Source of the DNA: Stichopus chloronotus
Taxonomy: Eukaryota > Echinodermata > Holothuroidea > Aspidochirotida > Stichopodidae
Direction of reading: 5' to 3'
Length of the DNA: 64,000 nucleotides
Assembly: GCA_021234535.1 (NCBI GenBank)
Contig: CM037849.1
Location: forward strand, 13,869,526-13,933,525
A model generated the notes under the pieces. It worked only from the letters and a program-made list of their open reading frames with translations, did not search any database and was not told the DNA's origin. The translations under genes were made by a program, and so were the position numbers. Shown piece by piece: positions 22,701-34,726 of the stretch. How positions within the stretch are numbered: position 1 is the stretch's first letter; the number at the start of each line of letters is the position of its first letter.

Positions 22701-25700
22701 CTTTGACGTACAACGGTTCAACCAATACCAGCAGGTACATTTTAGAGGCAAATAACGTAAACATAATTAGGCCTATATACGGAACGTATAATCCAACATG
22801 CCTGGCAAATGCAACCGTATAACAGAAAAACCTGAAGTGGGGACAAATATTTTTTTTTTTCTGCCAATGCAAAGAGTTTCTCACATTCCTTTTTTGTGTA
22901 AGAGTCTTGCCTGCAAAAGGTACGAATGCAATGTCTGGAAATAAAACCTTTGTTCATGAAATGAGACCCTATATGTATTAAGGGTTTACTCTTTTGAGAG
23001 CTTGCCGTGCAGAACTCTCCACTGTTCCTCTGAACACCGTTCAAGCTCACGACTTTGAAACTCTGTGTAGCTGCATGTTTATCAAGAGTAACTCGGGGAG
23101 TGAACGTGGATTAGAAGTAATTTCGCGAAGATCGAATTTGACCCGAGAACTCGTGACAAAGCCTTAGAAATGGATTCAGGACAGCCCAGGTGGAAACAAT
23201 ACCCTTGTAATCTGTAATTAGTGAAATATACCGTCTTAATCTATGTAACAATGCATGCCAGAAGACAAAACAAATTGATGATAGTCCCTGGTACCAGTGG
23301 CGGAGCTACCGTATACAGTCAGGTTGGCGTCCCCAACCCTCCCCCCCCCCCCCCCCGACACACTCAACTGGATTACCGGCACCCTTTTTAGCTATTCACG
23401 ATAAAAAAAATAATAATAAATAATGAGCGTAATGATTTCACCTACAGTTCCCTACCTAAAACCAAATGACCTTTCAGGCATCATGGTAAACACCGCTACT
23501 TATTAATTACCTACCGAGAATTATAAATGACTTTTCACAGAGCGTGCGACTCACATAAATGTTTATTTTACGGCACTATGGTCAATCTGATTTCTGGTCA
23601 CATTGGATCATTTTTTTATTCCTTGTTTAGGACGACGTGAGGCAACGATTGTCTACTCTGCGTGATTTTCGAACGACAGGAGGAATTTCTGGCAATTTCG
23701 AGGTTTTAGAACAACGACTTCTCTGCTCCTTAGGTAATTGTCTCCATAGCAACTGTATCAAAGCTCCCCAGACCTGCCGTTCGATTTTGATGAATGTAAA
23801 GTAAACATGACTCTCCTCGAACCGAGCATATGTAATTTATAAGCGCATGCTTTAGCACCGACTGATGTCTTCTGCGAGTGGAGCAGTGTAAGTACTGTTA
23901 AATTTGATTGATTGAGGCCAGGTACAACCCATGGGATTCATTTGGCGCTAGGCCAACGTTCGTTAATTGTATTAGGTCAGCGGTACTGTACAGTACGTAC
24001 TCGTTACATTTCAACGACGAACTACGCACGTGTATTGCGCAGCAACCTCAGACGAATCGCGCTATAAACAAAAAAGACACTTTTTCACTCTCTGGTGCGC
24101 GCCAACGCGCCTGGAGATATCTTTAACAAAAATACTCGAATTCATTTCAGATCTCAATTAACCGCAGGCCTAGACGCAGTTACGTGACACTCAATTAAAA
24201 ACTATCATGAAGACATTGGAACTGTAAAATTAGATAAAAAAAAAGAACTTCGGCTTATTATGAACAAATTCTTTCACATTTCAAACAGGTAGTTTATTGA
24301 TAACCTCGGGCCTTAAGTTTCATGTTAAGTCGATTTTGGGACTGGAGTTTCTGTAACGGTTTCAAACAACAGTACAAGGATAAAAATTCTTTGGGTGATT
24401 GTAATTTGTGTACGGTGTGAAGACGCATTTCTGTCGTGAGATGGGATACGTGTTGGTGATTGGAAAACACACACACCCAAACACACACACACACACACCC
24501 TCACATACAGTTGCATTCATAGAGTCATCTCATAAATATATCGAACTTAAATTGCGAAGAACTTCCCTGTATGTTGAGGTAAATTAAGAGAACCAACGAA
24601 ATTTACTCATGGAACGTCAGTTTTCTGAAGGGGTAAGCAAGGAGGTTGGGGGGTATTTCGTTTAAAATGCACCAACATTGTACGCAAAGACTACAGCTTT
24701 AACTATCGTTAACTTTCGTTAACTTACAATATTCAGTCTCTCCAAGTAACATCAGCAATTGCTTCATCTCCTCAAGACATTTATGCATGGAGGTGTTACG
24801 GAAGCAGCATCACTTATTTTATTTATTTTTTTTGTGGAAGTTTGGTTGAACAAATCATTCTTGGGCAAAAAAAATATAAATAAATTTTTGAGAGGCTTGC
24901 TTAGGGTTACTCTCCCGTACACTACAGTACTGTATATTTAAAGAATGTATCATCCTTTGTTCACAGATATTAACCAAAAAAATATGATGTCATTTCTGCA
25001 AGTAAGCAAACACGACAATGCCCATTAAAATCAAGTAGTGTGTGTGTGTGGGATGGGGAGGAGGTCATATAATGACGTCATCTCTGGCTGGGGGGAGAAG
25101 AATGGAGAATTGATATGTAGTTCTAATGGGACTAAAGGGAATTTATGACATTCCCTTGATTTCTATGGGACATCCGAAGGGCGCCATAATATTTCCTAAT
25201 CAAATTGCCCAAAATTCCACATTGAGTCCAATTGGAACGAATAGAATCCCATAGTATCCCATTACAATGGGACTGTAAGAATTTCCCCCCTGACGGTTCA
25301 GGGAACTGAATGCAAAGAAATACTGTGCATCCGAGTAAGTTTCATAGTAACGATACGACAGTGAAGCTTTCTTTCTCTCCTATTATACTAAAAAAGAACA
25401 ACTTATCCTCTTACTTTCATCGGATCTTTTTCTTCTTCTTTTTCTTCTTTTTTTTTCCTTTTTCGTATTTCGATTCAGCTTTAAAAGTTTGCTGGAAAAC
25501 CAGTTAAGGAATACCTGAGTTGTCACTGTCACAGTGTACATCGCAAAGCCAATAGATACTGACAGGATAACGAAAAGGAATCCATTAGCGGACTTGACCT
25601 ACCGCGACAAATCCGTCTGAAATAGGTCACTAGTTTCATCCCAAAAGACTACGCACGGATTAAGTTCGGTTATTTTGGTTATTCACCTGAATCCTAAAGG

Positions 25701-26864
25701 TCGACTTGGAATAAAACTGAGGTCGTGCGGCGTATCGAAAAAATTTGAAAGCGCTTTATTTATAAATCCAGGTTGATCCCAAATCATTCTCTTAGCAAAG
25801 CAATCTCTCACAAGGAATACGAAAGGCACGCACCCTTTGGACAATTCCGAGGGTTACACGCCGCTGACAGATCCCTACCTAATGAAGCAGAAAGTTTCTT
25901 TTTCCGCGTGCGTAAATATTCATTCTGAGTACAGTCGAATTTTGTGTTCATGTTGTCTCATTTTCATACATGTTGGTTTATAAGAGGCTATTCTTGTTGC
26001 TACTTGCTTTGATATGATTTCTGAAAACGAAGGGAGATGAGAAACAATGCTTGTAACCCTGAAAGGGTTTCACTAGCTGAAGAACATTGATATTTTGTAG
26101 AAATTAGGAATATTCATCTCTCTTTATTGATGATAAGCTTATCTCAAAAACATGTTCCGTTGGAAAAAAAAAGTTGGGGGAAGAAGTTATTAAAGACACT
26201 ATAAGCTGAGCGCCATCATCCGTTTTGGATTAGCTGACAGGGTACTTCTTTTATGTAAGAATTGATCACAGATTATTTGCAGGGAATTGCACAACTAATT
26301 CCTGTCTGTATCTACATGCGGCCTTTTAAATTTCAGCTACGTATTCTTACTTTGTAGATGATACTTTTGGAGGTTTACACTTCTTCTAGCGAAATATTGA
26401 TACTGTATTTTTCTGCAAGCTATTTTATTCAAGTTAGTGATTTTTCAGGCTTATGACACACCCCCCCCCCCCTTCCCCCTGCAATTTGCGTGCGCCTAGG
26501 TGTGTATATAGGTTCGTTTAGGGGAGTATTGTCAGACATGGATATACGTGATGATTTACTATAAGGACTACATGCAGCTATGATACAGCATGCATTTGGA
26601 GTGTATAGCTCAACTATAACTGACGGTAGGCCACAAGTATTGTTCGTTGACTTCTATCGACCATGTCAAATTATGTCTTAATAGGTAAAGAAAAAAACCT
26701 TTACAAAGGGAGCGTGCCAACGGGGGCCAAAGGAGCAAAATTTCCGCAGTTGAGTGATCCCGGGATCTACCAAAGGAGCTTTACGTGCAGGTGGTTGCAG
26801 AATGTCAATCAAATTTGAATACTCTATGCCCTGAGAACTGAACTGATTTAATTTGATCACTTAC
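19764..26864. other. Intron or intergenic DNA, 7.1 kb, no secure gene
   Basis: If the talin reading is right, about 55 residues of R11 (the conserved segment before the last helix) should be encoded here or further upstream; I did not find them. A 134-codon plus-strand ORF (19931-20335) has no recognisable domain. Poly-G/C runs lie near 21374, 21660, 21993, 22510 and 23340. A (CA)n tract lies at about 24463-24499. Nested palindromes lie at 25135-25272 and a T-rich run at 25430-25468. Confidence 0.6.
25135..25272. repeat. Cluster of nested inverted repeats
   Basis: AAGGGAAT/ATTCCCTT (25135-25142 with 25150-25157), CTATGGGA/TCCCATAG (25163-25170 with 25247-25254) and TCCCATT/AATGGGA (25257-25263 with 25266-25272). 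All are perfect pairs. Possibly the remains of a foldback element or MITE. Confidence 0.6.
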
Positions 26865-26981
26865 TTGTGTGGTGACGGGAAAGCCGTTTACTTGCTGGTC
26901 TACCAAAGCCATGACTTCAAACCTGGAACAGCACTTCTCACTTGCAGCTTCAAAAATAACGTCTGTTTCGATTGTTCGAAT
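26865..26981 (-). CDS. Candidate exon, possibly talin R10/R11
   Basis: 117 nt, 39 open codons, phase 0/0. Acceptor atctttcacag; the donor, gtaagt, is a perfect consensus. Encodes IRTIETDVIFEAASEKCC, then SRFEVMALVDQQVNGF. The other two frames are closed. Strand and phase agree with the talin exon at 19692. The first half can be laid against the last R10 helix of vertebrate talin (AIAALNSCLRDLDQASLAA), but identity is low. It could instead be an exon of another gene or a chance ORF. Confidence 0.35.
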
Positions 26982-29900
26982 CTGTGAAAGATATATAGAT
27001 TTATATGTAGGCTAGGTAAATAATGTTGATCAAGTCAAACCGCAATTCATAAATCAGCCGGTTGGCTTCAGTGTAGGCCTACACTAACAGGAAGGATACG
27101 TCGTAGACGGTATAACTACACAAACGTGTCCAAGACAGGGATACATTATGATGGATGACTTCACCACTAGTTTCGCTTGTTGCCATGGCGATAGGCCCAT
27201 ATCAAAATAACAACAATAACAAAACACAATAAAAATTAGTAAACAATAACTCCCACAAATATGAAATAATGACCTAAATTAAGACCGAAATTAGGAACAG
27301 GCAACATGATCCTACATTTCGTTTTAAACGTCCCGGAATTGTCGCCGTTAGAGAGGGACGGTTATAGTGTACACGGAAAGTAGGTTACTAAGTAGTGGTA
27401 CGGTCCATCACCTGGCAAGAACAGGTAAAACAGAGATAATTGATTCGGTTCAGTCCCCAGACCGGACTAAATCTGAAACTCGGCCTAACGGAAGGATGTG
27501 AAGAAATAATCAAAACTGGCCGCGATCCAGTAAAAGAGTGGCCGTCGATTCAAATTTTCTCACGACGGACAGAAAGAAAGCCTTGGACGATAAGTTCGTC
27601 AGGCTGTTCACGCCAGTCACAAACTGCCACGGGCACGATCTTGTCGATGCAACACTTGAGGAATCAATAGACTAAACTTTCAAGCAGGCAAAAAAATCCA
27701 GTTTTCTTTTTATAACTTGAACATTCCATAACAATAACAGGTCAACAGCGTACAACCTCTGAACTTCGTCTATTTTCGTAACCAAGCGAAGACGAAAACG
27801 GCGATATTTATTTTTCTGTCAATTTTTTTTTTTTTTTCAGGCTTAAAAGTTTCTCAGAGGAACGAAATCTCTTTATTTCGTCATGTATTGCAGTTCGAAG
27901 AGAGATAAAGAATGAGAGAAAGAAAAAAAAATTAAGGAGCAGCCAGATTGTCAAACTCGACATGTGAAATATTTCCTGTCGTGAAATGTAAACGCAAACT
28001 TCAAACGAAAAAGCACCCTCGCGTACGACGCGGAAAGTTTATCACATGATCCCCGAGAAAACAAATCGTCGGGTGTAATCCGCCATGAACATTTTTCTGT
28101 CGTAAAAAATAAATGAAGAGAACAAACCTGGAAATATTGAACGTGTCAAACAACTTATGTATGCCAGTGTACTATCTTCTCAGTTACTAGTGTAAGACCA
28201 TCTATGGTTCCATAAACCGAAATACAAGGTAAGTTGACGTCTACGGTACCAACGCGTCTTACTGGCAGGTTTTTTCAAACATTCAAACCTTGAGAGAAAT
28301 GTGAATGTGGAACATAATTCAATAAAGGCTAATCCCTTAGTGTGTACTCCGCTATGACGAGCACTTTTGCCGACGTTCCCCCTTCGTAAGATCCAGGCTG
28401 TCAGTGGCAGTCACTCTCCGAGTGGTACCAATTTTTTTGATTTGTCACGGGATTTCCCAGTCGAAAATCAAATTGTTGAAACGACCGTAGACTCTGGTTC
28501 TTTTCTGCTACATTTCCGTCGCGGCATCACGTCGGGTAAAACTCAACAAATAAAATCGAATTACCGTCAAATCAGTGAAGATATATTAAAAAAAAAATGA
28601 TAGAAAAACTTTACCCACCTTTGGCACTAAGCAGCTCTATTTCGCCTTGAAATCACCTGTGAGTGTGTACCGCTTTGTAGCTATGTAAAGTAGTGAATGA
28701 AAAATACGTTTCCACGTATCGTACACAGCGTGCGTGAGAACATATGTTCCCGTATTGATTCTACGACCACTAGCAAATGTCTGCGGGGCTTATTTGCAAC
28801 TATTGTAGGCATTAGAACACTGAATTAGAACACTGAATAGCTAAGGTTAACTCTATTCATTCACATCGAAAGATAAAAACCCTGCATGGTAGCAATCGTG
28901 TTTCGTGCACGGTCCAATGGTTCAACTAACGCCTTCCTTCAGTCCGCTGAAAACTTCCAAGTGTGATACACGGTACTACACTACATGGTATAAGGAGTGC
29001 TTTATTGTTTATTTTCAACAAAATGAGCACGATGGGGATACCTACGACCGCAAACGTTAATAGGTCTAATTAATATCGATTTTTTGACTGTCGCTGATGC
29101 TGATGATGTGTGACGTCACCATACAGTGTGTTTATTGACATCACAAGAAGTTTCTATACATGGTGAAAACTTCAAAGTGGCAAGAATTAAAATGTAAGAA
29201 CATAAGGCTACAAGATAAACTCGGTTCATGGTTTTCTTTTTTCTTTTTCATTTTCTTTCATAGGCAGACATAACCAAATGCATGAGTAACAGGAAATAAA
29301 TAAGGAAAGGGGAAATAAGGAAAGGGTGTGACCTTTAATTGTGACGTATGGGCGAACCAGTGACTGTGGTGAAAGGAATGATCTTGTAAGTGGGCGTGGT
29401 TACATATTGTGAGTGGGTGTGTGTTTACCGGCATACCTGCCTAATGGTGTCTCAAAGGGTATGGAATGGCACAGAAGAAAAGCGGTTAGTTCGGCGCGCA
29501 TACGTCGTCGTGACAACTGAGCGGAAGGACACAGAATTTCGTAGTATTTTTCGTCTCAGTTGTTGTTAAGACAACGTGATGACGTATCAGTTGGTATTTA
29601 TATGAACTAGTGAAGACAACATAATTCAGGTGCAGGTTTGGACAAATAATAGCAGGTCATTACCACAGGAAGCAGGTCATTACCTCCCATGGCACGGGAA
29701 GCTTAACGGCGGTCTGTGACACATTACTACGGTCAACTCTGGACACTGCCCTATAAAAGGAACGTGTGTAAGGAAGCGATGTGTCCCTCCGTCGCACAGC
29801 TTACCCAAGAAAACCAAACCAAAAATAATCAGGCATAAGTACGGTACACGCGTCACGCCATGATGGTATAAACTGGGAAATGCTATGATTGTTAAAGGGG

Positions 29901-30032
29901 CTAATTCAGTTGGTGTATTGTTTATCGTGTAACGGCATGATGGAAGGATCATGCCAATAACTCTAATTAGCCTCATTGGTCATGTCTCTGTTAAAACAGT
30001 TACTGAAAATGTGAGAAATTGCATTGTCTTAT

Positions 30033-30119
30033 GAACACTGGGGTGTACTTGGTTGAACAGGGGGGTGCACTTGGTTGAACAGGGGGGTGCACTTGGTTGA
30101 ACAGGGGGTGCACTTGGTT
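30033..30119. repeat. 22-bp tandem repeat, four copies
   Basis: Unit GAACAGGGGGGTGCACTTGG + TT, at 30033-30054, 30055-30076, 30077-30098 and 30099-30119. The last lacks one G and the first has ACTG in place of AGGG. Confidence 0.95.
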
Positions 30120-33100
30120 AGAGGCAGCTGGTGGTAAAAGGGATCTGGTGACAGATTTGCAATAAGGGATAATGATCCATATCGCAAGGATCGCAAGTTC
30201 TTGGTTTCAGTCATAACAGTACGATGACGTAATCCAGCAGGAAGTATAGCTAAATTCCCGATAAAGTCAACCTAAGCCACAAAGGTAAACTGTACCACTA
30301 TTAGATTTTGTACATCCGCGAGTTCTGTTAACTCTTGGGAAAAGTGCCTAAAAAATGAGTCACAGCAACCGCTTTTTCATCTTTTTTTCCCCAGTCATAA
30401 TTATTACTCTTTTACTAGGATATTAAAGAGCAAAAATTAGAGTACAGGTAATGCGGAAATGAGGACAGCTTGAAGGAGATTTAGAGCGGTTTAAAAATTC
30501 GAAGGTATCGGAGAGCCTTGTCGGGGGGGCGGGGGACAACCACTTAAACTTCCACCCTCTTCCTTCTAGCTTAAAATCTGAATGATCGTCATATGGAAAT
30601 TTGTAAGCGCCAAGGTAGGGCAATCATTTAGCTTTCCACGTGACGAGTGTAGGCATATACGTCGACATAAAACATTTTAATAGCTTACGCGTCTGTACGT
30701 AGATTGAGTCGCAATCCAATCAGTCCGCGGACGTTGGTATTACGAACTTACACGCAGTTACACGGATGACGAACGCGGAGGAGTCACATGCCTGTGTTCT
30801 GACTTTCCCCTGTATGCTTTTACATGTTCGACAGTTGCAGAATACTAAAGAGGCTCCTTGACTTGGCTCACAAACTTCATGATATTTTATTACGTAATTA
30901 CCTGTTGATTACTTTGTGGTAAAGGGCCAAACTAAGAGATTCTGATCATATGACACACAACTAAAGCAATAATGACAGGGTAATTAACAATTAAAATCAT
31001 TTAATTTTAATCTGTGACCAGACATGTTCCACTAATGTATTAACCAGGCAATCCCTGTTCATAAAAACATTCAACTTCAAATTTTCAGTAACCGTATGAA
31101 TTAGCACTGATGCATAAATAATCAGGCAAATAGGAATTATTAGCGTGTTGTGGATTCTTTCAAACTTGCCACAAAATAAAGTACATCAACTCAATCAGCC
31201 CCTTTGAGTGTTGTTGTTTTTTTTTTTAATTCTTTTTCATTTTTAGCCTTGCACCTGCAATATCTCCCATTCAGTCCCACACCCACACGTTTTTGTCGTA
31301 ATTTTTACAGTTTATGTACTTGTCAGTTCGTTCAGTGATTACATGATATGTACTATTTGGCCAGGCTGTATGCGATAATTGCTTGAAAGTGGAACTTTAT
31401 GACAGAGTTTCAATTTCATATACGGTATATGACGCACCTCAATCAAGTACACGGCAGCGTGCGTGTACACCAATAACGTCTCACAACGCTACGGGGTTTC
31501 CGAAGAACTTGCCTTTTGCCCTTCCGGTTTCGTTTCTTGCTAATGCAAAACAATTGCAACGTATACACGGCGCACTCTGGAAACTTGAAAAGAATGAACA
31601 AATGAGATGACGTCATTGCAATGTCATTGAAATTTTTTCGATTGTTCTTCATGCACTTGATGTTTGCACTTCTATATTGTAAACAAACATGTGCACAAAC
31701 ATCGCATGTGTGTTTCAGTGCTTGTACACACCTGGCTGGTAGAATGCTAATGAGTCATTTAAAGGGGTAGTTTAAAAGCGAGACAACGGTGGTTTGTACT
31801 ACGAATGTGCGGTAGTCCATTTGAAAGCAAGAAAATAAAGTCGTAATACTGGCAATCACATCACCCCCGAGTCGTGTGTCGCAGGTGATGCAAATTTCCA
31901 ATGAGTATAGCGCCAATTTTGAGATTTAATAAAATTCAAGTGACTGGACAGCAGTCTAGCTTGAAACACAGTTCAATCTGGTAACGTATACGACAGTATT
32001 CATACGTAAATCAACAGTACAGATGCATGTGAGGTAGGCTAAGCTTAAACGTATATAAATAGGTTTCATAAACGATAATTTCCTTCTTCTTAAAAATACG
32101 AAAATCGCGTGCATTTTGGATGTCACTATATAGTTCAACTTGTTTATAATTTTTGTTTTTATCTTTCTCTTAATTCCATCTTTTTGTTTTTTGGTTGTCG
32201 CGTTCCCTATAATTAGAAAAGGAAGAAAAGAGAGAGAGAAACGCCGGGGGGGGGGGGGGGGCGTCTCTATACCTGCATGATACTTTTGGCTCAGTTCCCC
32301 TCTCATTTTGCAAACCTGTCCCTTTGTTTTTCCCCATCCGCACTTTTACTTTCTCGGCCGTGACGGGTAGCAGGTAGTATATGACACGCCAGGGTAGTGG
32401 TAGAAGGGACAGACATTGGTGTGCGTCGGAGCATCCACCGCCTGATGTAACATTAATGTGATGTATGATAACAGCTACAACGTGAGAGAATCTTTACTAT
32501 TTGACAAAAGCATAAATTGCTTTCTCACTATACCTCCAAGTCCCCAACTCTCTCTCTGTTAGACAATATTAGAAAGTATATTTGTATGTATTCCCTTTAA
32601 CAAGTAATATCTTTCCCATTTAATAACTCAAGCTGAAGTAATGCGTTCATGTGTTGACGAGAAACGACCATTATCCAGATATAGAAGCCGGAGACCATAA
32701 TCTCAGTCTTACGTACGAATTTGGGTCAACTAAATCGAACTTGTTAAAAAAAAAAATCACATTTAATTCACACTAAAGCGTATTATAAGGGTTTACTTGA
32801 GCCTCTGAGGGATTTAATATACTAGGCCCGCAGCACGGATTTAATGTAAATTTCACGAAAGGTAGTTTTAAGTGGGGAAAAAAAAGAACGATTATATAGG
32901 GTGCATTTATTGTTGATGGCTGTTTTAGGTTTGCAGTCAAACCATGTTCGTGAGCTGCCAACAGTTTTTTTTTATTCTTTCGTGCGCCGGCCATAGCAAT
33001 GGCCTGACGATTTCTATGGTTCAGCCTGAGACCTGTACTAAATGCGCGTGTAGAGTGGGTATGGGTGTGCGTGTGTATGTGTGGGGGGTTGGGTGGAGTA

Positions 33101-34650
33101 GGGGTCTGTATCCATCAGCTCATGTGTGGTGCAAGCACATAACGATTTTTATCAGCAATCTAAATGAACGAAGAACTGGCAATGTTACCACAATTATCTT
33201 ATCACAGTAGACAATGGTGCATGGTATATAATTAAAGACCGCGCCGAACCCTCGTTTTGAAGTTTTCTTTTAGAGGCTTTGACAGAAAAACGAAAGAATG
33301 AAGTTAAACTGTGCGTTGCAGTCTGTTAAGAATGTCATTCATATTCCATGACTACTGAGACTTCGTGAATCGTTGGCCGTAAGACTTGACAAAGGGGTTA
33401 TGCGAAACATTTTCTTGTGAGCCCCGTAACTTCCTCCTGTTACTGTTAAAATCAACTTCGTGAAAAGCCTATACCTTTTCGTACTGGATTAATCATTGAA
33501 GTACATCCCTCTGACTTCGATGGGTTTATCAGGTCATTATTGGTCTATTCGTAGGGTTACAAGTGGGTGTAAATTACTTAAATTCCTACAAATTGCTGGC
33601 CTATTTTTTAGGTCATGCATGGCTACTAAGGAACCTAGCGGCTATAATTTGATTTGTTCCAATCCGGTATATAATCTCACTCATTTTAGGGAAATGATAA
33701 TTGCAACTGGATCAAACCCTTGGTCCAGTTTCGTACCTTTACCGCGAAGTGAATATATACACTGAGTCGTAGTCAGTTAACCTCATAGAGTTGACACCGC
33801 CTCGTTGTTGAATTGATGCTATGTGTTTGCCCCCCCCCCCCCCAGCCGGGTACGAAATTCGGACCCGGGTACCCGGGACCCCGTAGTTCATAGACAGAAG
33901 GGTATCCGAAATATAACTTCCGTTAGGGTATGAGTTCGTTGTGCAGTCATGATAAGACATTTTGCTTTGCCTTGTTTTGTTAAAAAACAAAACAACATTT
34001 CTAATGCGACGGGCACGACAATAATTTAAGTTTCATAGGCATACATGCTGACTTATGTCACAATGTAGTTGAGTGAACACTTTTACATCTGGATAACAAC
34101 TTCTGAACAGAGTGTTGGCATCGTCGGTCGGGTACCCGGTTTTAATTGCTATTCGATACAGACAGAATTCACAAACCACCACAAGTTATGTTCCAACAGG
34201 TTCGTTGGTTAGGTTTCACTTCTCTCTGGAACAAACGGCTGCTAAACGAAATTCCCCGTCTAGGGATCTAATTCTGGGGTTATAGGACTGTTTCGTTTAT
34301 CGCATTTTTGACGTTCCCTGAGCACGAAACGACATGTGAAGTGGATGATACGCAGACTGAACACATCCATTTGTGTGTCACGTCTGTCACACCGGACGTC
34401 ACAAGTGTTGATGATGTTTGTATCTTTCTAGAGATAAAAAAAAAAGGGATCATGCATGCTAACATAGAACGAGTTGACCATTTTGGGACACACTCACCAA
34501 TCCCACCTCCATTTCTCCCCGATTGTCTAAGCGCAAGAAGAGCTCCCTCTAAGTCAAAGTGTCAATTCAAAGTTTCGGACTGACCTCCCACACCCCGTGA
34601 GCCTATTAGATGTCGTTTGTTTGATACCAACCCACTTCGACTATATTTAA

Positions 34651-34726
34651 GATATCACACCATATTTACGTTATCACACCATATTTACGTTATCACACCA
34701 TATTTACGTTATCACACCATGTTTAC
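34651..34726. repeat. 19-bp tandem repeat, four copies
   Basis: Unit GTTATCACACCATATTTAC at 34651-34669 (first base pair differs: GATAT), 34670-34688, 34689-34707 and 34708-34726 (one A to G change). The two middle copies are identical. Confidence 0.95.

Noticed and set aside
24463..24499. (CA)n tract as a possible element end
   Set aside because: Simple microsatellite with no flanking inverted or direct repeats.
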